A stretch of DNA of 64,000 bases from Celeribacter indicus (GTDB lineage Bacteria; Pseudomonadota; Alphaproteobacteria; Rhodobacterales; Rhodobacteraceae), in the NCBI RefSeq assembly GCF_000819565.1, contig NZ_CP004393.1, forward strand, positions 930,001 to 994,000. The letters run 5' to 3'. The notes beneath the pieces are model-generated. The model had not been told where the DNA came from. It saw only the letters and a program-made list of their open reading frames with translations, and made no database searches. This document shows positions 38,569 to 46,852 of the stretch, in pieces (position 1 is the stretch's first letter; each line of letters opens with the position of its first letter). A program made the position numbers and the translations under genes.

Positions 38569-39312
38569 TCACCAGACGAGCTTGACGCCGGACAAGAGCA
38601 GCAGGAGCGCCAGTATCCCACGCAACCAGCGGTCCGAGAGATGGCGGCTACCGATATAGGCACCGATGGTGCCGCCGACCGCGACAGCAACCAGCCACGC
38701 CGGAAGCATTGACGGGATGTGATCCCAGACGGCATAGGCCCCGACCAGTGCCGCAAAGGAATTCATGAGATTGTAGACGGCGGTGGTGGCGGCAGTCTGC
38801 CGCGCGGTGCCCCAGTTCATCGTCAGGATGATTGGCGCAAGGAACACTCCACCGCCGGTCCCCGTCGTCCCTGAGATGAACCCGATAACAGCCCCGGTTG
38901 CGAGGGCAGCCATGAAGGGAGGCGTGACCGCTGCCTCATCTCCTGTGCTTTTACCCCAGACCGCTGTGCGGGCCATCTGAAGCGCCGAGAGGATCAGAAC
39001 CACGCCGACGAGCGGGAAATAGATGCGCTCGGGCAAGTGAAGGGCGCCACCCAGCATCGAAAATGGAAAGCCCAGAATGGCAAAGGGCCAGACGTTTCGC
39101 CATGACAACCTCCCGGCCCTCAGGAACATGGCAGTGCCGATAGCTGCCACCAGAAGGTTGAGGGATAGTGCGGTGGTTTTCATGGCGAGTGGGCCGAAGC
39201 CAGCCAATCCCATGATTGCGATGTAGCCCGAAGCCCCGGCTTGCCCGACCGCTGCATAGACCAATGCGGTGATCAGAAAGGCAATCGAGAGCAGAAGTGT
39301 TTCGCTGTTCAA
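38569..39312 (-). CDS. TauE/SafE family sulfite/sulfonate exporter, 247 aa
   Basis: A polytopic membrane protein with about eight hydrophobic segments. The two repeated family blocks are seen: VGQAGASGYIAIMGLAGFGPLAMKTTALSLNLLVA and ISGTTGTGGGVFLAPIILTMNW...TAATTAVYNLMNS. It should export sulfite or organosulfonates, or a related anion. Start MNSETLLLSIAF at 39312. Cargo rather than a transfer gene. Confidence 0.9.
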   Translation of the reverse strand: MNSETLLLSIAFLITALVYAAVGQAGASGYIAIMGLAGFGPLAMKTTALSLNLLVAAIGTAMFLRAGRLSWRNVWPFAILGFPFSMLGGALHLPERIYFPLVGVVLILSALQMARTAVWGKSTGDEAAVTPPFMAALATGAVIGFISGTTGTGGGVFLAPIILTMNWGTARQTAATTAVYNLMNSFAALVGAYAVWDHIPSMLPAWLVAVAVGGTIGAYIGSRHLSDRWLRGILALLLLLSGVKLVW

Positions 39313-39590
39313 GGTGACACCGGAAAGTTGTGGCAGCCAAAGCTATGCCGCAACGCGTCGTCATGACCAAGGGCAACAAAAGGGCTCAAACTACCGATCC
39401 CGTGGGCACCACGCTGAGCCGACCATAATCCATGTTGTCTCTGGATATGCGTCCACGCTGCGAGCGCTTGACGCCGATCCGCTTTCACGATGTTATCCAT
39501 CTGCAGAACCGGCGAAACAGAATTGCTCCAGGCTGAGCCTAGCTCCCGATTGCCTGACGTAAATTCCACAATCGTTCGCTGGAGGCTTCC
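39313..39590. other. Divergent intergenic region
   Basis: About 280 bases between the tauE gene (minus) and a membrane-protein gene (plus). No gene is supported; promoters are expected but not identified. Confidence 0.4.
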
Positions 39591-40007
39591 ATGACCCTGA
39601 TCTTGCTCGCGTTTGCGCTGACCATAGCGGCCTGTGTGATCGCCTATAATCTCGCAGTCTATGCCTTGCCGGTGATGGCGGGCATCTCTGCCGCACAACT
39701 TGCCTGGGGCGCAGGGGCGGGTATCCTGATATCCGGCCTCGCTGCCATCGCCACCGCCGTGCTGTCGGTTGCATTCGTGATCCTCGCTCTCGGGTTCGCG
39801 AAGAACCCGGTGTTGCGATTGTTCGCCCTTGCTCTCTTCGCTGTGCCCGCCACCATTGCAGGCTATGCGCTGGTCTATGGTATCACGAAGAACGCAGTAG
39901 ATTCAGGCCTTGCCCTCAATCTGCTCGGCGGCGTCGCGGGCCTCATCATCGGCGTCTCTGCGATTGTGAACCTGAATGCTCTTGGCGAGTCCGTGTTCTC
40001 GCGCTGA
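39591..40007 (+). CDS. Small integral membrane protein, 138 aa
   Basis: Four hydrophobic helices are visible (starting MTLILLAFALTIAACVIAYN, then GAGAGILISGLAAIATAVLSVAFVILALG, LFALALFAVPATIAGYALVYG and LLGGVAGLIIGVSAIVNL). It looks like the small membrane proteins sometimes labelled as virulence factors on plasmids. No function is known. The ATG follows TGGAGGCTTCC. About 690 bases without a supported gene follow it. Confidence 0.7.
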   Translation: MTLILLAFALTIAACVIAYNLAVYALPVMAGISAAQLAWGAGAGILISGLAAIATAVLSVAFVILALGFAKNPVLRLFALALFAVPATIAGYALVYGITKNAVDSGLALNLLGGVAGLIIGVSAIVNLNALGESVFSR

Positions 40008-40604
40008 GGCTTTGGCCGGGGCCGGCGCTGCCAGGAAAACCAGCGGCTTACGCCGACGGGCTCCGCGTTTTCCATAGGAACGGGCTACATGAGTCGCCGT
40101 GGGCCTGACGTTCTCTATTCCCGGTGGTCATTGCCCGTCATGGGGAACCGTCGTCGGCATGACACCCATGCAGCCAGCGGTCGATATCAGCCAATCGGTC
40201 TATCCTGTTTCGTCACGAAGGCCGCGCCATCTTCATGGCACCTTCATGCAACGCTGCTGGCCCGCGCCTCGGCCTGCGCAGGTAAAGCGGGGCGGCTCTG
40301 TACCCACTCCGATAGCCCCGGTGTCCTCGTCCCGAACCACAAGACCTTCCGGCGAGAGCGACAGGGGTGGCCGGGAAGCGGGTTGATTGACCTGTCCTCT
40401 CTTGTGCAGTTTCAGGGGGCGATGCCGATACCTGCATGGGATGTCTGTTCTGCTCTGCGTCTCCGTCGATGCTCTCTGATGCACCATTCCCTCCGCCTGA
40501 CTGATCCCCTAAGTCCGTTCGGTTTCCACCAGCAACCCCGGCGGCTCCGGACCGAGTTGGCGCGTGCCGCGCCTGCCCGCACCACTCCGGGCCTTGGGGG
40601 CAAG
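40008..40604. other. Gene-free stretch before ssb
   Basis: About 600 bases. Long frames on both strands cross it but have poor codon usage and are continuations through high-GC sequence. I see no conserved domain. The promoter of ssb should lie in its 3' part. Confidence 0.4.
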
Positions 40605-40689
40605 CTGCCACGAGTGGCAGTTGCGGGAGTCTCCCGACGGCCTTGGCCGGGTCTCGTCGGAGGGATGGTCCTTCCGAGAAGCAACGGAG
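40605..40689 (+). promoter_or_regulatory. Multi-hairpin leader of ssb (class B)
   Basis: In order: a palindrome CTGCCAC-GA-GTGGCAG (40605-40620), GGGAG-T-CTCCC (40625-40635), and a 9-bp stem TCGGAGGGA/TCCTTCCGA closed by TGG (40657-40677). ACGGAG, the Shine-Dalgarno, follows, 7 bases before the ATG. The loop motif GGGATGGTCC is identical to that of the 54-aa gene leader. Confidence 0.65.
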
Positions 40690-40696
40690 ACTTACA

Positions 40697-41098
40697 ATGC
40701 AGAACATCGTCATCCTCGCCGGCAACATCGGCCAAGCCCCCGAAACCATCACCACTCAGGGCGGCACCGGCATCACCCGCTTCACCCTGGCCACCTCCCG
40801 CCCCCGTTACGCGGAAGGCCGTGTGGTCCGCGACGAGAACGGCTATCGGGTCCAGGACACCGAATGGCACCGCATCACCTGCTTCAACGGCCTCGGCAAG
40901 ACGGTCCAGGAGCATTGCGAGAAGGGCATGAAGCTTCTGGTGCGCGGCCGCATCCACTACACGAAATGGACCGACGCGGCTGGCGTTGACCGCTACGGCT
41001 GCGAGATCATCGCCGAAACGGTCGATTTCCTGAGCCGGGCGAAGCAGACCGAGAACGACGATGGCAAGTTCATCGACGACGATGACATCCCGTTCTGA
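40697..41098 (+). CDS. ssb: Single-stranded DNA-binding protein, 133 aa
   Basis: An OB-fold SSB: MQNIVILAGNIGQAPETITT, then ITRFTLATSRPR, DTEWHRITCFNGLGKTVQEHCEKGMKLLVRGRI. The C-terminus ends DDDDIPF, the acidic tip that recruits partner proteins. It is shorter than chromosomal SSB, as is usual for plasmid copies, and would coat transferred single strands. The start is the internal ATG at 40697 after ACGGAG. A strong terminator follows the gene. Confidence 0.95.
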   Translation: MQNIVILAGNIGQAPETITTQGGTGITRFTLATSRPRYAEGRVVRDENGYRVQDTEWHRITCFNGLGKTVQEHCEKGMKLLVRGRIHYTKWTDAAGVDRYGCEIIAETVDFLSRAKQTENDDGKFIDDDDIPF

Positions 41099-41113
41099 AC
41101 GGGACGCCCGGAG

Positions 41114-41139
41114 CCCGGCGGCGTAAGCCGCCGGGTTTT
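41114..41139 (+). terminator. Rho-independent terminator of ssb
   Basis: A perfect 9-bp GC stem CCCGGCGGC/GCCGCCGGG with a GTAA tetraloop, followed by TTTT, begins 16 bases after the ssb stop. Confidence 0.88.
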
Positions 41140-41344
41140 CCCGTGTTCGCGCCGCACGCCGCCGACACCTCAGCGCGAGGGGTGCCGATCATGGACGTCA
41201 CCGGCCCTGGTGTACCGATCCTGCTCGTGGATACCGGGCCAACGCCTCAACTCGTCCCAACCGAATCAGTCGCTGCGCACCCAGCCGAGGATCGATAAGT
41301 GCTATGCTTCCGAGACGGTTTCTGATTGGCGTGATGAACTAAAG

Positions 41345-41359
41345 CGACTATTATAGTCG
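41345..41359. promoter_or_regulatory. Palindromic operator candidate of the XRE regulator
   Basis: CGACTA-TTA-TAGTCG is a perfect 15-bp palindrome, 44 bases before the regulator's start codon, in otherwise gene-free sequence (41140-41402). XRE repressors often bind such sites to regulate themselves. Confidence 0.55.
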
Positions 41360-41402
41360 TAGTTCTGGAGTGCGTGCAGGTCCGGATGGGAGGTGGTCAT
41401 GT

Positions 41403-41651
41403 ATGATCACCGCTCGCCAATCACGGGCCGCGCGTGCGCTCTTGGGTTGGACGCAGGAGACGCTCGCTGACAAGGCCAGAGTATCGCTGACCGCGCTCAA
41501 GCGCCTCGAATCCGAAAACGGGCTCGAGGTGTTCGAATCCACGCGTGATGAGGTGCGCCGGGCCCTTGAGGCGGCGGGGATCGTTTTTCTGGCAACCGAC
41601 AAGGGCGAGGGCGTGTTGTTGCTTCACGAAAGCCGCAGCACAAGATCGTAG
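41403..41651 (+). CDS. XRE-family transcriptional regulator, 82 aa
   Basis: MITARQSRAARALLGWTQET then LADKARVSLTALKRLESENG is a standard XRE helix-turn-helix, followed by a short dimerisation tail (EVRRALEAAGIVFL). The start is the ATG after GGGAGG. An upstream perfect palindrome (41345-41359) may be its operator. It leads into two DUF2285-type genes and the replication module, and may regulate replication or transfer. Confidence 0.85.
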   Translation: MITARQSRAARALLGWTQETLADKARVSLTALKRLESENGLEVFESTRDEVRRALEAAGIVFLATDKGEGVLLLHESRSTRS

Positions 41652-41749
41652 CGTTACCGTCTCGGTGGCGACCGGCTCTCGTCAAAAGGAATGGCTATCT
41701 CTCGACAGAGATGGTTAACAAATGCGTGACCAGCGGTGATGAGAACGTG

Positions 41750-42031
41750 ATGGGAAAGGCCCTGCAGGAGTTCCTGGACGAACCGCCGGCCAGTGACAGG
41801 CTCACGGCCTACGACCGGGACCACATGAAGCTCTATATGCGCCTGCTTGATGCAGAGCGGGATGGTGCTGACTGGCGCGAAGCCGTGCAGATCCTGTTCG
41901 GACTTGATCCGGAACGTGACCCTGCGCATTGCCGCTCCGTCCATGCTTCCCATCTGGCGCGCGCACGATGGATGACGGAAGAGGGCTATCGTCAGTTGGT
42001 CGCCGAGAGCCAGCGTAAGACTTTATCGTGA
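41750..42031 (+). CDS. DUF2285-type DNA-binding protein, 93 aa
   Basis: LYMRLLDAERDGADWREAVQILFGLDPERD followed by SHLARARWMTEEGYRQLV is the C-terminal DUF2285 pattern, a presumed DNA-binding domain often found near repA on alphaproteobacterial elements. The start may instead be the in-frame ATG at 41711, giving 106 aa; neither ribosome site is decisive. Confidence 0.75.
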   Translation: MGKALQEFLDEPPASDRLTAYDRDHMKLYMRLLDAERDGADWREAVQILFGLDPERDPAHCRSVHASHLARARWMTEEGYRQLVAESQRKTLS

Positions 42032-42136
42032 TGCGCGCCACGCATCACCTGTCAACCTGAAGCGGACTTCCCCAGTGCAACCTTCCCGGGAATCCTGAAC
42101 ATCCCAAATTCCCAGTAAAACACTCGGGAGGTTGCG

Positions 42137-42908
42137 ATGATCCCAGACGCCTCAACCTGGCGTTCTTCGGAACACTACGACCATCTGGATGCTCTGACGG
42201 CATCCGACATGGCATGGGAGTGGTTGCGCCGGAATGATGACTATGACGCCGATTTTGAAGCCGCCGCCTCTGCGCGAGGAGACCTCGACCCGCTGACCGA
42301 ACAGATCCGGCAGCGGTGGGGGTTGCGATTTCCCGGTCGATCCTATGCTGCCGCCTCCAGAAGCGCCGGTTCTCTGGCTTCCGCAGGTGGATACCAGTGT
42401 CGTCGTGCTTGCCGACACCGCGGCGGAGTTCGGTGACAATCTCGGAAGTGCGCCGCTGATCGGGCGAGGGGACCTCGCACGAGACAGTATCGATGTTGCG
42501 TTCCGTTTCGCACTCGGCAACGGACAGGCCCTCCAGGTTCTTGACTGCTCCACCAGTGTCGACAGGGTTGCCGTTGCGATCATTCCCCTCAGCCTCGACG
42601 GTTTTGACCGGATCGAGGCAGTGGAGCGGCTTCTCGCTGCCCTGCATGGGCGCGCGATTCCTCCTGACACGCGAATGACACGGCAGCAGCGCGCAAGGTT
42701 GCGGCGCATGCTGCGCGCCTTTGATGGTTCCCGCGCAGGTGCCACCCAACAGGAAATCGCACAGGTGATCCTGAATTCCGGTCCGTTGGACCGGGATGAA
42801 TGGCAAGCCGCCTCGGCCCGCCACAGCGTCAAGGCGTTGCTGCGTGATGCCCGATCCATGATCGCAGGCGGATATCGAAAGCTGCTGCGTCATCGTCGCC
42901 CAAACTAG
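42137..42908 (+). pseudogene. DUF6499/DUF2285 regulator split by a one-base frameshift
   Basis: Frame 1 (from 42137, ATG after GGGAGG) encodes the N-terminal DUF6499-like domain: MIPDASTWRSSEHYDHLDAL, MAWEWLRRNDDYDADF and IRQRWGLRFP. Frame 2 (stop at 42908) continues with VDPMLPPPEAPVLWLPQVD, TSVVVLAD and the DUF2285 domain (RMLRAFDGSRAGATQQEIAQ, SVKALLRDARSMIAGGYRKL). Removing one base in the run TTTCCCGG (about 42329-42336) joins them as RFPVDP, the family's expected junction. It is either a recent mutation, a sequencing error or programmed +1 frameshifting at CCC. Confidence 0.8.
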
Positions 42909-43049
42909 CGCAGTTTCCAGCCTTGGGCGGTGGGCGATTTCGATCCCCCCCAACTTCGCCCTGCACATCACCGCTTCCTTTTCGCCACCGTGGTCGTTGC
43001 CCGCCGCTGATCCGCAGCGACCGGCTTCAACACCACGGAGGCCCGATCC

Positions 43050-43331
43050 ATGCCCCAAGACCCTGTCCATTTGCCGCCGCGCTTTCTGCGCACAAAGGAT
43101 GCCGCCAAGTTCCTGAGCCTTTCGGCCCGGACCCTGGAGAAGCACCGCACCTATGGGACGGGCCCGGCCTATCGCAAGCTCGGTGGACGCGTCGTCTATG
43201 CCATCGACGATCTGGAGGCCTGGACCGAACGCGGGGCAGTGACCTCCACCTCGGATCCGCGCGGCTCGGTACTGCCCGCCAAGCGCCATCCGCAGCTGTC
43301 CGGGCACCGGGTCCGAAGCTACGCGCGCTGA
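43050..43331 (+). CDS. Helix-turn-helix (MerR/excisionase-like) protein, 93 aa
   Basis: RFLRTKDAAKFLSLSARTLEKHRTYGTGPAYRKLGGRVVYAIDDLEAW is a helix_turn_helix_17-type domain as in excisionases and AlpA-like regulators. On related elements this gene always precedes repA, 17 bases downstream here, suggesting a role in replication control. The ATG follows ACGGAGG. Confidence 0.88.
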   Translation: MPQDPVHLPPRFLRTKDAAKFLSLSARTLEKHRTYGTGPAYRKLGGRVVYAIDDLEAWTERGAVTSTSDPRGSVLPAKRHPQLSGHRVRSYAR

Positions 43332-43347
43332 GCCACTGCAGTTTCCC

Positions 43348-44523
43348 ATGGCAGCGCGACGCGGGTCCCGTTCCGAGCGCGGGCAGCTCGACCTCTTCAG
43401 GGCGCTGCCCGGTGACTTCGCACCCAGAGATGCACAGGATCTCATGGCCTATCCATTCTTCTCCCTCGCCAAATCCAGGCGCATCGCGCCAATCGATTTT
43501 GTCGCCGGTAACGTGACCATCCGGGTCGAGGCGGTTCCCGATCATGGCATGGCCACGATCTGGGATGCCGATATCCTGATCTGGGCGGCGAGCCAGATTG
43601 TCGAGGCGCGCGATACCGGGCTTCGGACCTCGCGGCTCATGGCCGCCACCCCCTACGAGATTCTGCGCTTCATCGGCCGCGGCACCTCGATGCGCGATTA
43701 CCAGCGCCTGAGAGCGGCGCTCGACCGCCTGCAATCCACCACGGTCAGCACCACGATCCGCCAGCCCGTGGAAGGCCGACGCCATCGCTTTTCCTGGATC
43801 AACGAATGGAAGGAGCGCAGTGGCCGCGATGGCCGCGCTGATGGCATCGAGATGATCCTGCCGGACTGGTTCTATCAGGCCGTTCTGGACGATGCCCTCG
43901 TGCTGACCATTGATCCGGCCTACTTCGAGCTGACCGGGGGCCTGGAACGCTGGCTCTACCGCATCGTACGCAAACATGGTGGTCGCCAGAGAACCGGATG
44001 GCGGTTCGATTTCCGGCATCTGCATCAGAAATCCGGCAGCCTGTCGCCGTTCAAGCGCTTTTCCTTCGAACTGCGCGACATCATCCGCCGCCAGCCGCTT
44101 CCGGGATACACCCTGTCTGCCGTCACCGAGATTGGTGGCCGCGTTCTGCTGGCTTTCGAGCCGGCTGCGCCCTGTGGAAAACCTGTGAATGCCGTCGTGC
44201 CATCGGGAACCCGGAGAGACGTGCCATCAGGAACCGGGGTGACGTGCTATGGGGAACCGAAACCGGAGTTAACCCACTGTGATCAATCGAAAAATCGCGC
44301 CCTTAACTTAGAGTCTAACAAAGAGTCTAACATTGAGGGGCGTGCGGGCGATGTGGAAAAACTCATCCGCGACACCGCCAGAAGCCTCCGGATTTCTGCA
44401 AAGAAGGGCGCATCGAGCGCAGAACCGGCCCGACAACCCGCAACCGATCTGGCCCATGAAGCGCGTATCGCCGAGTGCGACGCGCCCTTTCTGCCGCTCG
44501 ATCTGCCGGGCGGGGGCCGATGA
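43348..44523 (+). CDS. repA: Replication initiator protein RepA, 391 aa
   Basis: A plasmid RepA of the alphaproteobacterial replication-initiator-A family: LMAYPFFSLAKSRRIAPIDF, ILIWAASQIVEARD, ATPYEILRFIGRGTSMRDYQ, LTGGLERWLYRIVRKHGGRQ and LSPFKRFSFELRDIIRRQ. It would open the origin on the excised circle. The C-terminal ~115 residues are encoded by DNA that contains three iteron-like repeats, an AT-rich segment and two DnaA-box-like sites, so the gene may hold its own origin. Its stop overlaps the parA start as ATGA. Confidence 0.92.
   Translation: MAARRGSRSERGQLDLFRALPGDFAPRDAQDLMAYPFFSLAKSRRIAPIDFVAGNVTIRVEAVPDHGMATIWDADILIWAASQIVEARDTGLRTSRLMAATPYEILRFIGRGTSMRDYQRLRAALDRLQSTTVSTTIRQPVEGRRHRFSWINEWKERSGRDGRADGIEMILPDWFYQAVLDDALVLTIDPAYFELTGGLERWLYRIVRKHGGRQRTGWRFDFRHLHQKSGSLSPFKRFSFELRDIIRRQPLPGYTLSAVTEIGGRVLLAFEPAAPCGKPVNAVVPSGTRRDVPSGTGVTCYGEPKPELTHCDQSKNRALNLESNKESNIEGRAGDVEKLIRDTARSLRISAKKGASSAEPARQPATDLAHEARIAECDAPFLPLDLPGGGR
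44173..44360. other. Candidate replication origin (oriV) inside repA
   Basis: Three iteron-like direct repeats, GTGCCATCGGGAACC (44197), GTGCCATCAGGAACC (44221) and GTGCTATGGGGAACC (44244), recur every 23-24 bases. TGTGGAAAA, a match to the relaxed DnaA box TGTGNAWAA, flanks the region at 44173 and 44352. Between them is an AT-rich stretch (about 44281-44335) with AGAGTCTAACA repeated twice. Helical-turn spacing plus AT-rich unwinding element plus DnaA boxes is the standard iteron-origin layout. Confidence 0.6.
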
Positions 44524-45173
44524 TCATCGCGCTCCTCAACCAGAAGGGCGGCACCGGCAAGACCACGCTGGCGCTGCACCTCGCCGGTGAACTCGCGCGG
44601 GATGGCCAGCGTGTCACCCTGATTGACGCCGATCCGCAAGGCTCCGCCCTCGACTGGTCGCAGCAACGCGCGCGAGAAGGCCACCCCCGGATCTTCGGCA
44701 ACATCGGCCTGGCGCGAGATACGCTGCATCGCGAAGCCCCTGATCTGGCCCGTGGCGTCGATCATCTCGTGATCGACGGGCCACCGCGTGTCGCCGCCCT
44801 GATGCGCTCGGCGCTGCTGGCTGCCGATCTGGTGCTTATCCCGGTGCAACCGTCACCCCTCGACGGTTGGGCCTCGGCCGAGATGCTGTCTCTCCTGACG
44901 GAGGCGCGCATCTACCGGCCCCATCTCGCGGCGAAGTTCGTGCTCAACCGCTGCGGGGCGCGGACCATCATCGCCCGTGAAACGGCCGAGATGCTGGCGG
45001 ACCACGATCCACCGCTGCTCGCCAGCTCCATCGGCCAGCGCGTCGTCTTCGCCGACGCCGCGCAGACCGGGCGGCTGGCCCGCGAAATCGACGACCAGTC
45101 GCCTGCTGCGCGCGAGATCGCCGCACTCGCCGCCGAGATCTTGCGCCTGGATATCCGGAGGGCTTCTTCATGA
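44520..45173 (+). CDS. parA: ParA-type partition ATPase, 217 aa
   Basis: A short ParA/MinD-family ATPase: MIIALLNQKGGTGKTTLALH with deviant Walker A (Lys9, Lys14), LIDADPQGSALDWS (Walker A') and HLVIDGPPRV (Walker B). There is no N-terminal DNA-binding domain, so it is a type Ib ParA that usually pairs with a small ribbon-helix-helix centromere-binding protein. Such a gene follows immediately, overlapping by 4 bases. It would segregate or stabilise the circular form. Confidence 0.93.
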   Translation: MIIALLNQKGGTGKTTLALHLAGELARDGQRVTLIDADPQGSALDWSQQRAREGHPRIFGNIGLARDTLHREAPDLARGVDHLVIDGPPRVAALMRSALLAADLVLIPVQPSPLDGWASAEMLSLLTEARIYRPHLAAKFVLNRCGARTIIARETAEMLADHDPPLLASSIGQRVVFADAAQTGRLAREIDDQSPAAREIAALAAEILRLDIRRASS

Positions 45174-45424
45174 CGGCGGGGTCTGACAAGCGTGGTTTCG
45201 CAATCCGCCCAGCTGATCCCGACGGCTGGATCAAGGCCAGCGATGCGCGGCCCGAGTGCGATGGTGCCGCGACGGTTTACTCCGCCCGGCTCACCGTGGA
45301 CATCACGCCCGAACTGCGCGGCAGGATCAAGATCGCTGCGTTCGGGCGCGGCATCACTGTCGCCGAGATGCTGCGTGACCTGCTGGTACGCGAGTTTCCC
45401 GATGGAACGGGGGAACGCCCATGA
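45170..45424 (+). CDS. Small ParA partner, ribbon-helix-helix candidate, 84 aa
   Basis: It overlaps parA as ATGA and overlaps the next gene. The C-terminal half, YSARLTVDITPELRGRIKIAAFGRGITVAEMLRDLL, fits a ribbon-helix-helix fold (beta strand then two helices), as in ParG/centromere-binding partners of short ParA proteins. It is often labelled as ParB-like on related elements. The DNA site is unknown. Confidence 0.75.
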   Translation: MTAGSDKRGFAIRPADPDGWIKASDARPECDGAATVYSARLTVDITPELRGRIKIAAFGRGITVAEMLRDLLVREFPDGTGERP

Positions 45425-45906
45425 TCGCCATCGACGCGCATATGGCCGATCTGACCCGGGTGGAGCTGACCTGGATCGAAGGCCGGACCGAATTCTGGAT
45501 CCGGTTCGGCCAGGAGGTTGCATCGCAGATCCTCGACCGCAATCGCCGCCATGTCTTTTTCCGTCCCGGCATGGTCTTCGCCTTGGTTCGCTGGGCGGCG
45601 AATGACTTCGGCACGATGATGTCGCGCCTCGACATCCTGCGTGCCGTGGCACCCGGCGCAACCTGCCAGACGCTGCCCTGCGTCTGCCCCGGCGGTGAGA
45701 TCCTCCTGAAGATCGGCGGCTGGCCGAAGGTCGAAGCCGTCCTGCGCCACATCGACGGGATCGAGGCCGGCGGCATCGATCTGGCCGAAGTCGATCCCGA
45801 TCACTGGCGTCACGTTGGCCACTGGATGAGCGCAGGGGAAGTGCCACGTCCCTACACCGCTGCGCGCCATCGCGCATGGCTGCGGCGGCGGGAGATCGCG
45901 CCGTGA
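45421..45906 (+). CDS. DUF2840 family protein, 161 aa
   Basis: LTRVELTWIEGRTEFWIRFG, FFRPGMVFALVRWAANDFGTM, LDILRAVAPG and YTAARHRAWLRRREI are the DUF2840 blocks. It has no known function but is a fixed member of this gene order between parA and traF on ICEs. It starts with ATG overlapping the previous stop and ends in a GTGA overlap with traF. Confidence 0.88.
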   Translation: MIAIDAHMADLTRVELTWIEGRTEFWIRFGQEVASQILDRNRRHVFFRPGMVFALVRWAANDFGTMMSRLDILRAVAPGATCQTLPCVCPGGEILLKIGGWPKVEAVLRHIDGIEAGGIDLAEVDPDHWRHVGHWMSAGEVPRPYTAARHRAWLRRREIAP

Positions 45907-46448
45907 CCCCCATCCGCTATGTCATGGTCTCGGCGGTCTCCGTGCTTTGGATCGCCATCGCCGGACTCGTTCCGACCGTGCCAAGGCTGGTCTGGAACGC
46001 CTCCGCCAGTGTGCCGATCGGCTTCTACACCGTCGCGCCCGCCGAGCGGATCGACGGGGCCGATCTGGTCGCCGTCATGCCACCCGAACCCTTTGCCTCC
46101 TTCATGGCCGAGCGCGGCTACGTCGCCCGTGATGTGCCGCTTCTGAAGCGCGTTCTCGGCCTGCCGGGACAGCGGCTATGCCGTGACGGCCACCTCATCA
46201 TTGTCGACGGCGTTCCGCTCGGCGAGGCGAGGGACCGTGACAGCCTCGGCCGCGACCTCCCGGTCTGGCAGGGCTGCCGCGTGATCGCCGAGGGGGAGGT
46301 TTTCCTGATGAACCCTGAGATCGGCGACAGCCTCGACGGTCGCTACTTCGGCCCGCTGCCTGCCTCGGCGGTGATCGGCCGGGCCACTCCGCTGTTCACC
46401 GACGAAGACGGCGATGGCCGCTTTGTCTGGCGCGCGCCGATGCGGTGA
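45903..46448 (+). CDS. traF: TraF-like S26 signal peptidase, 181 aa
   Basis: A serine peptidase of the type that matures and cyclises the pilin TrbC. A single N-terminal membrane segment (VSAVSVLWIAIAGLVPTV) is followed by SVPIGFY (catalytic Ser36) and LLKRVLGLPGQ (catalytic Lys82). The GTG start overlaps the DUF2840 stop (GTGA); the longer frame from 45876 was rejected. Confidence 0.88.
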   Translation: MTPIRYVMVSAVSVLWIAIAGLVPTVPRLVWNASASVPIGFYTVAPAERIDGADLVAVMPPEPFASFMAERGYVARDVPLLKRVLGLPGQRLCRDGHLIIVDGVPLGEARDRDSLGRDLPVWQGCRVIAEGEVFLMNPEIGDSLDGRYFGPLPASAVIGRATPLFTDEDGDGRFVWRAPMR

Positions 46449-46516
46449 TCGCGCGTCCAGAGTGGGGCGGTTGCGCCGTCGCGTGTCTTGCCCACCGCAT
46501 TTGAAAGGAGCCTCCA

Positions 46517-46852
46517 ATGCCACAGATTGGCCAGTTTACCCGCACCGCGTCAGGCTATTCCGGGCAGGTTCGCACGCTCTCGCTCGACGTCGAGCTGACC
46601 TTCGTCCCGACCGAAAATCCCGAGTCCGAGAAGGCGCCTGCTTACCGTGTCCATCTCGGCGATGAAGACGGACCCGAAGTCGGCGCGGGCTGGAAACAGA
46701 CCGGCGAAAGCGCGGGGCCGTACATTTCCGTCGTCCTCGACGATCCGGTGTTCCCGCAGCCGATCCGCGCCCGGCTGTTCCAGTCGGATGAGGAAGGCCG
46801 CGACTGGAACCTGCGCTGGACCCGCGCGAAGAAGCGTGACGAGCAGGAGTGA
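46517..46852 (+). CDS. DUF736 family protein, 111 aa
   Basis: MPQIGQFTRTASGYSGQVRT, then YRVHLGDEDGPEVGAGWKQTGESAGPYISVVLDDP, is DUF736. Function unknown; almost always found in this position in alphaproteobacterial ICEs. ATG after AAAGGAGCC. It overlaps the next start as GTGA. Confidence 0.9.
   Translation: MPQIGQFTRTASGYSGQVRTLSLDVELTFVPTENPESEKAPAYRVHLGDEDGPEVGAGWKQTGESAGPYISVVLDDPVFPQPIRARLFQSDEEGRDWNLRWTRAKKRDEQE

Noticed and set aside
40089..40931. 280-aa plus-strand frame
   Set aside because: It overlaps ssb in another frame and has no domain; low-quality composition upstream.
42045..43445. 466-aa minus-strand frame
   Set aside because: Shadow of the frameshifted DUF2285 gene and the HTH gene.
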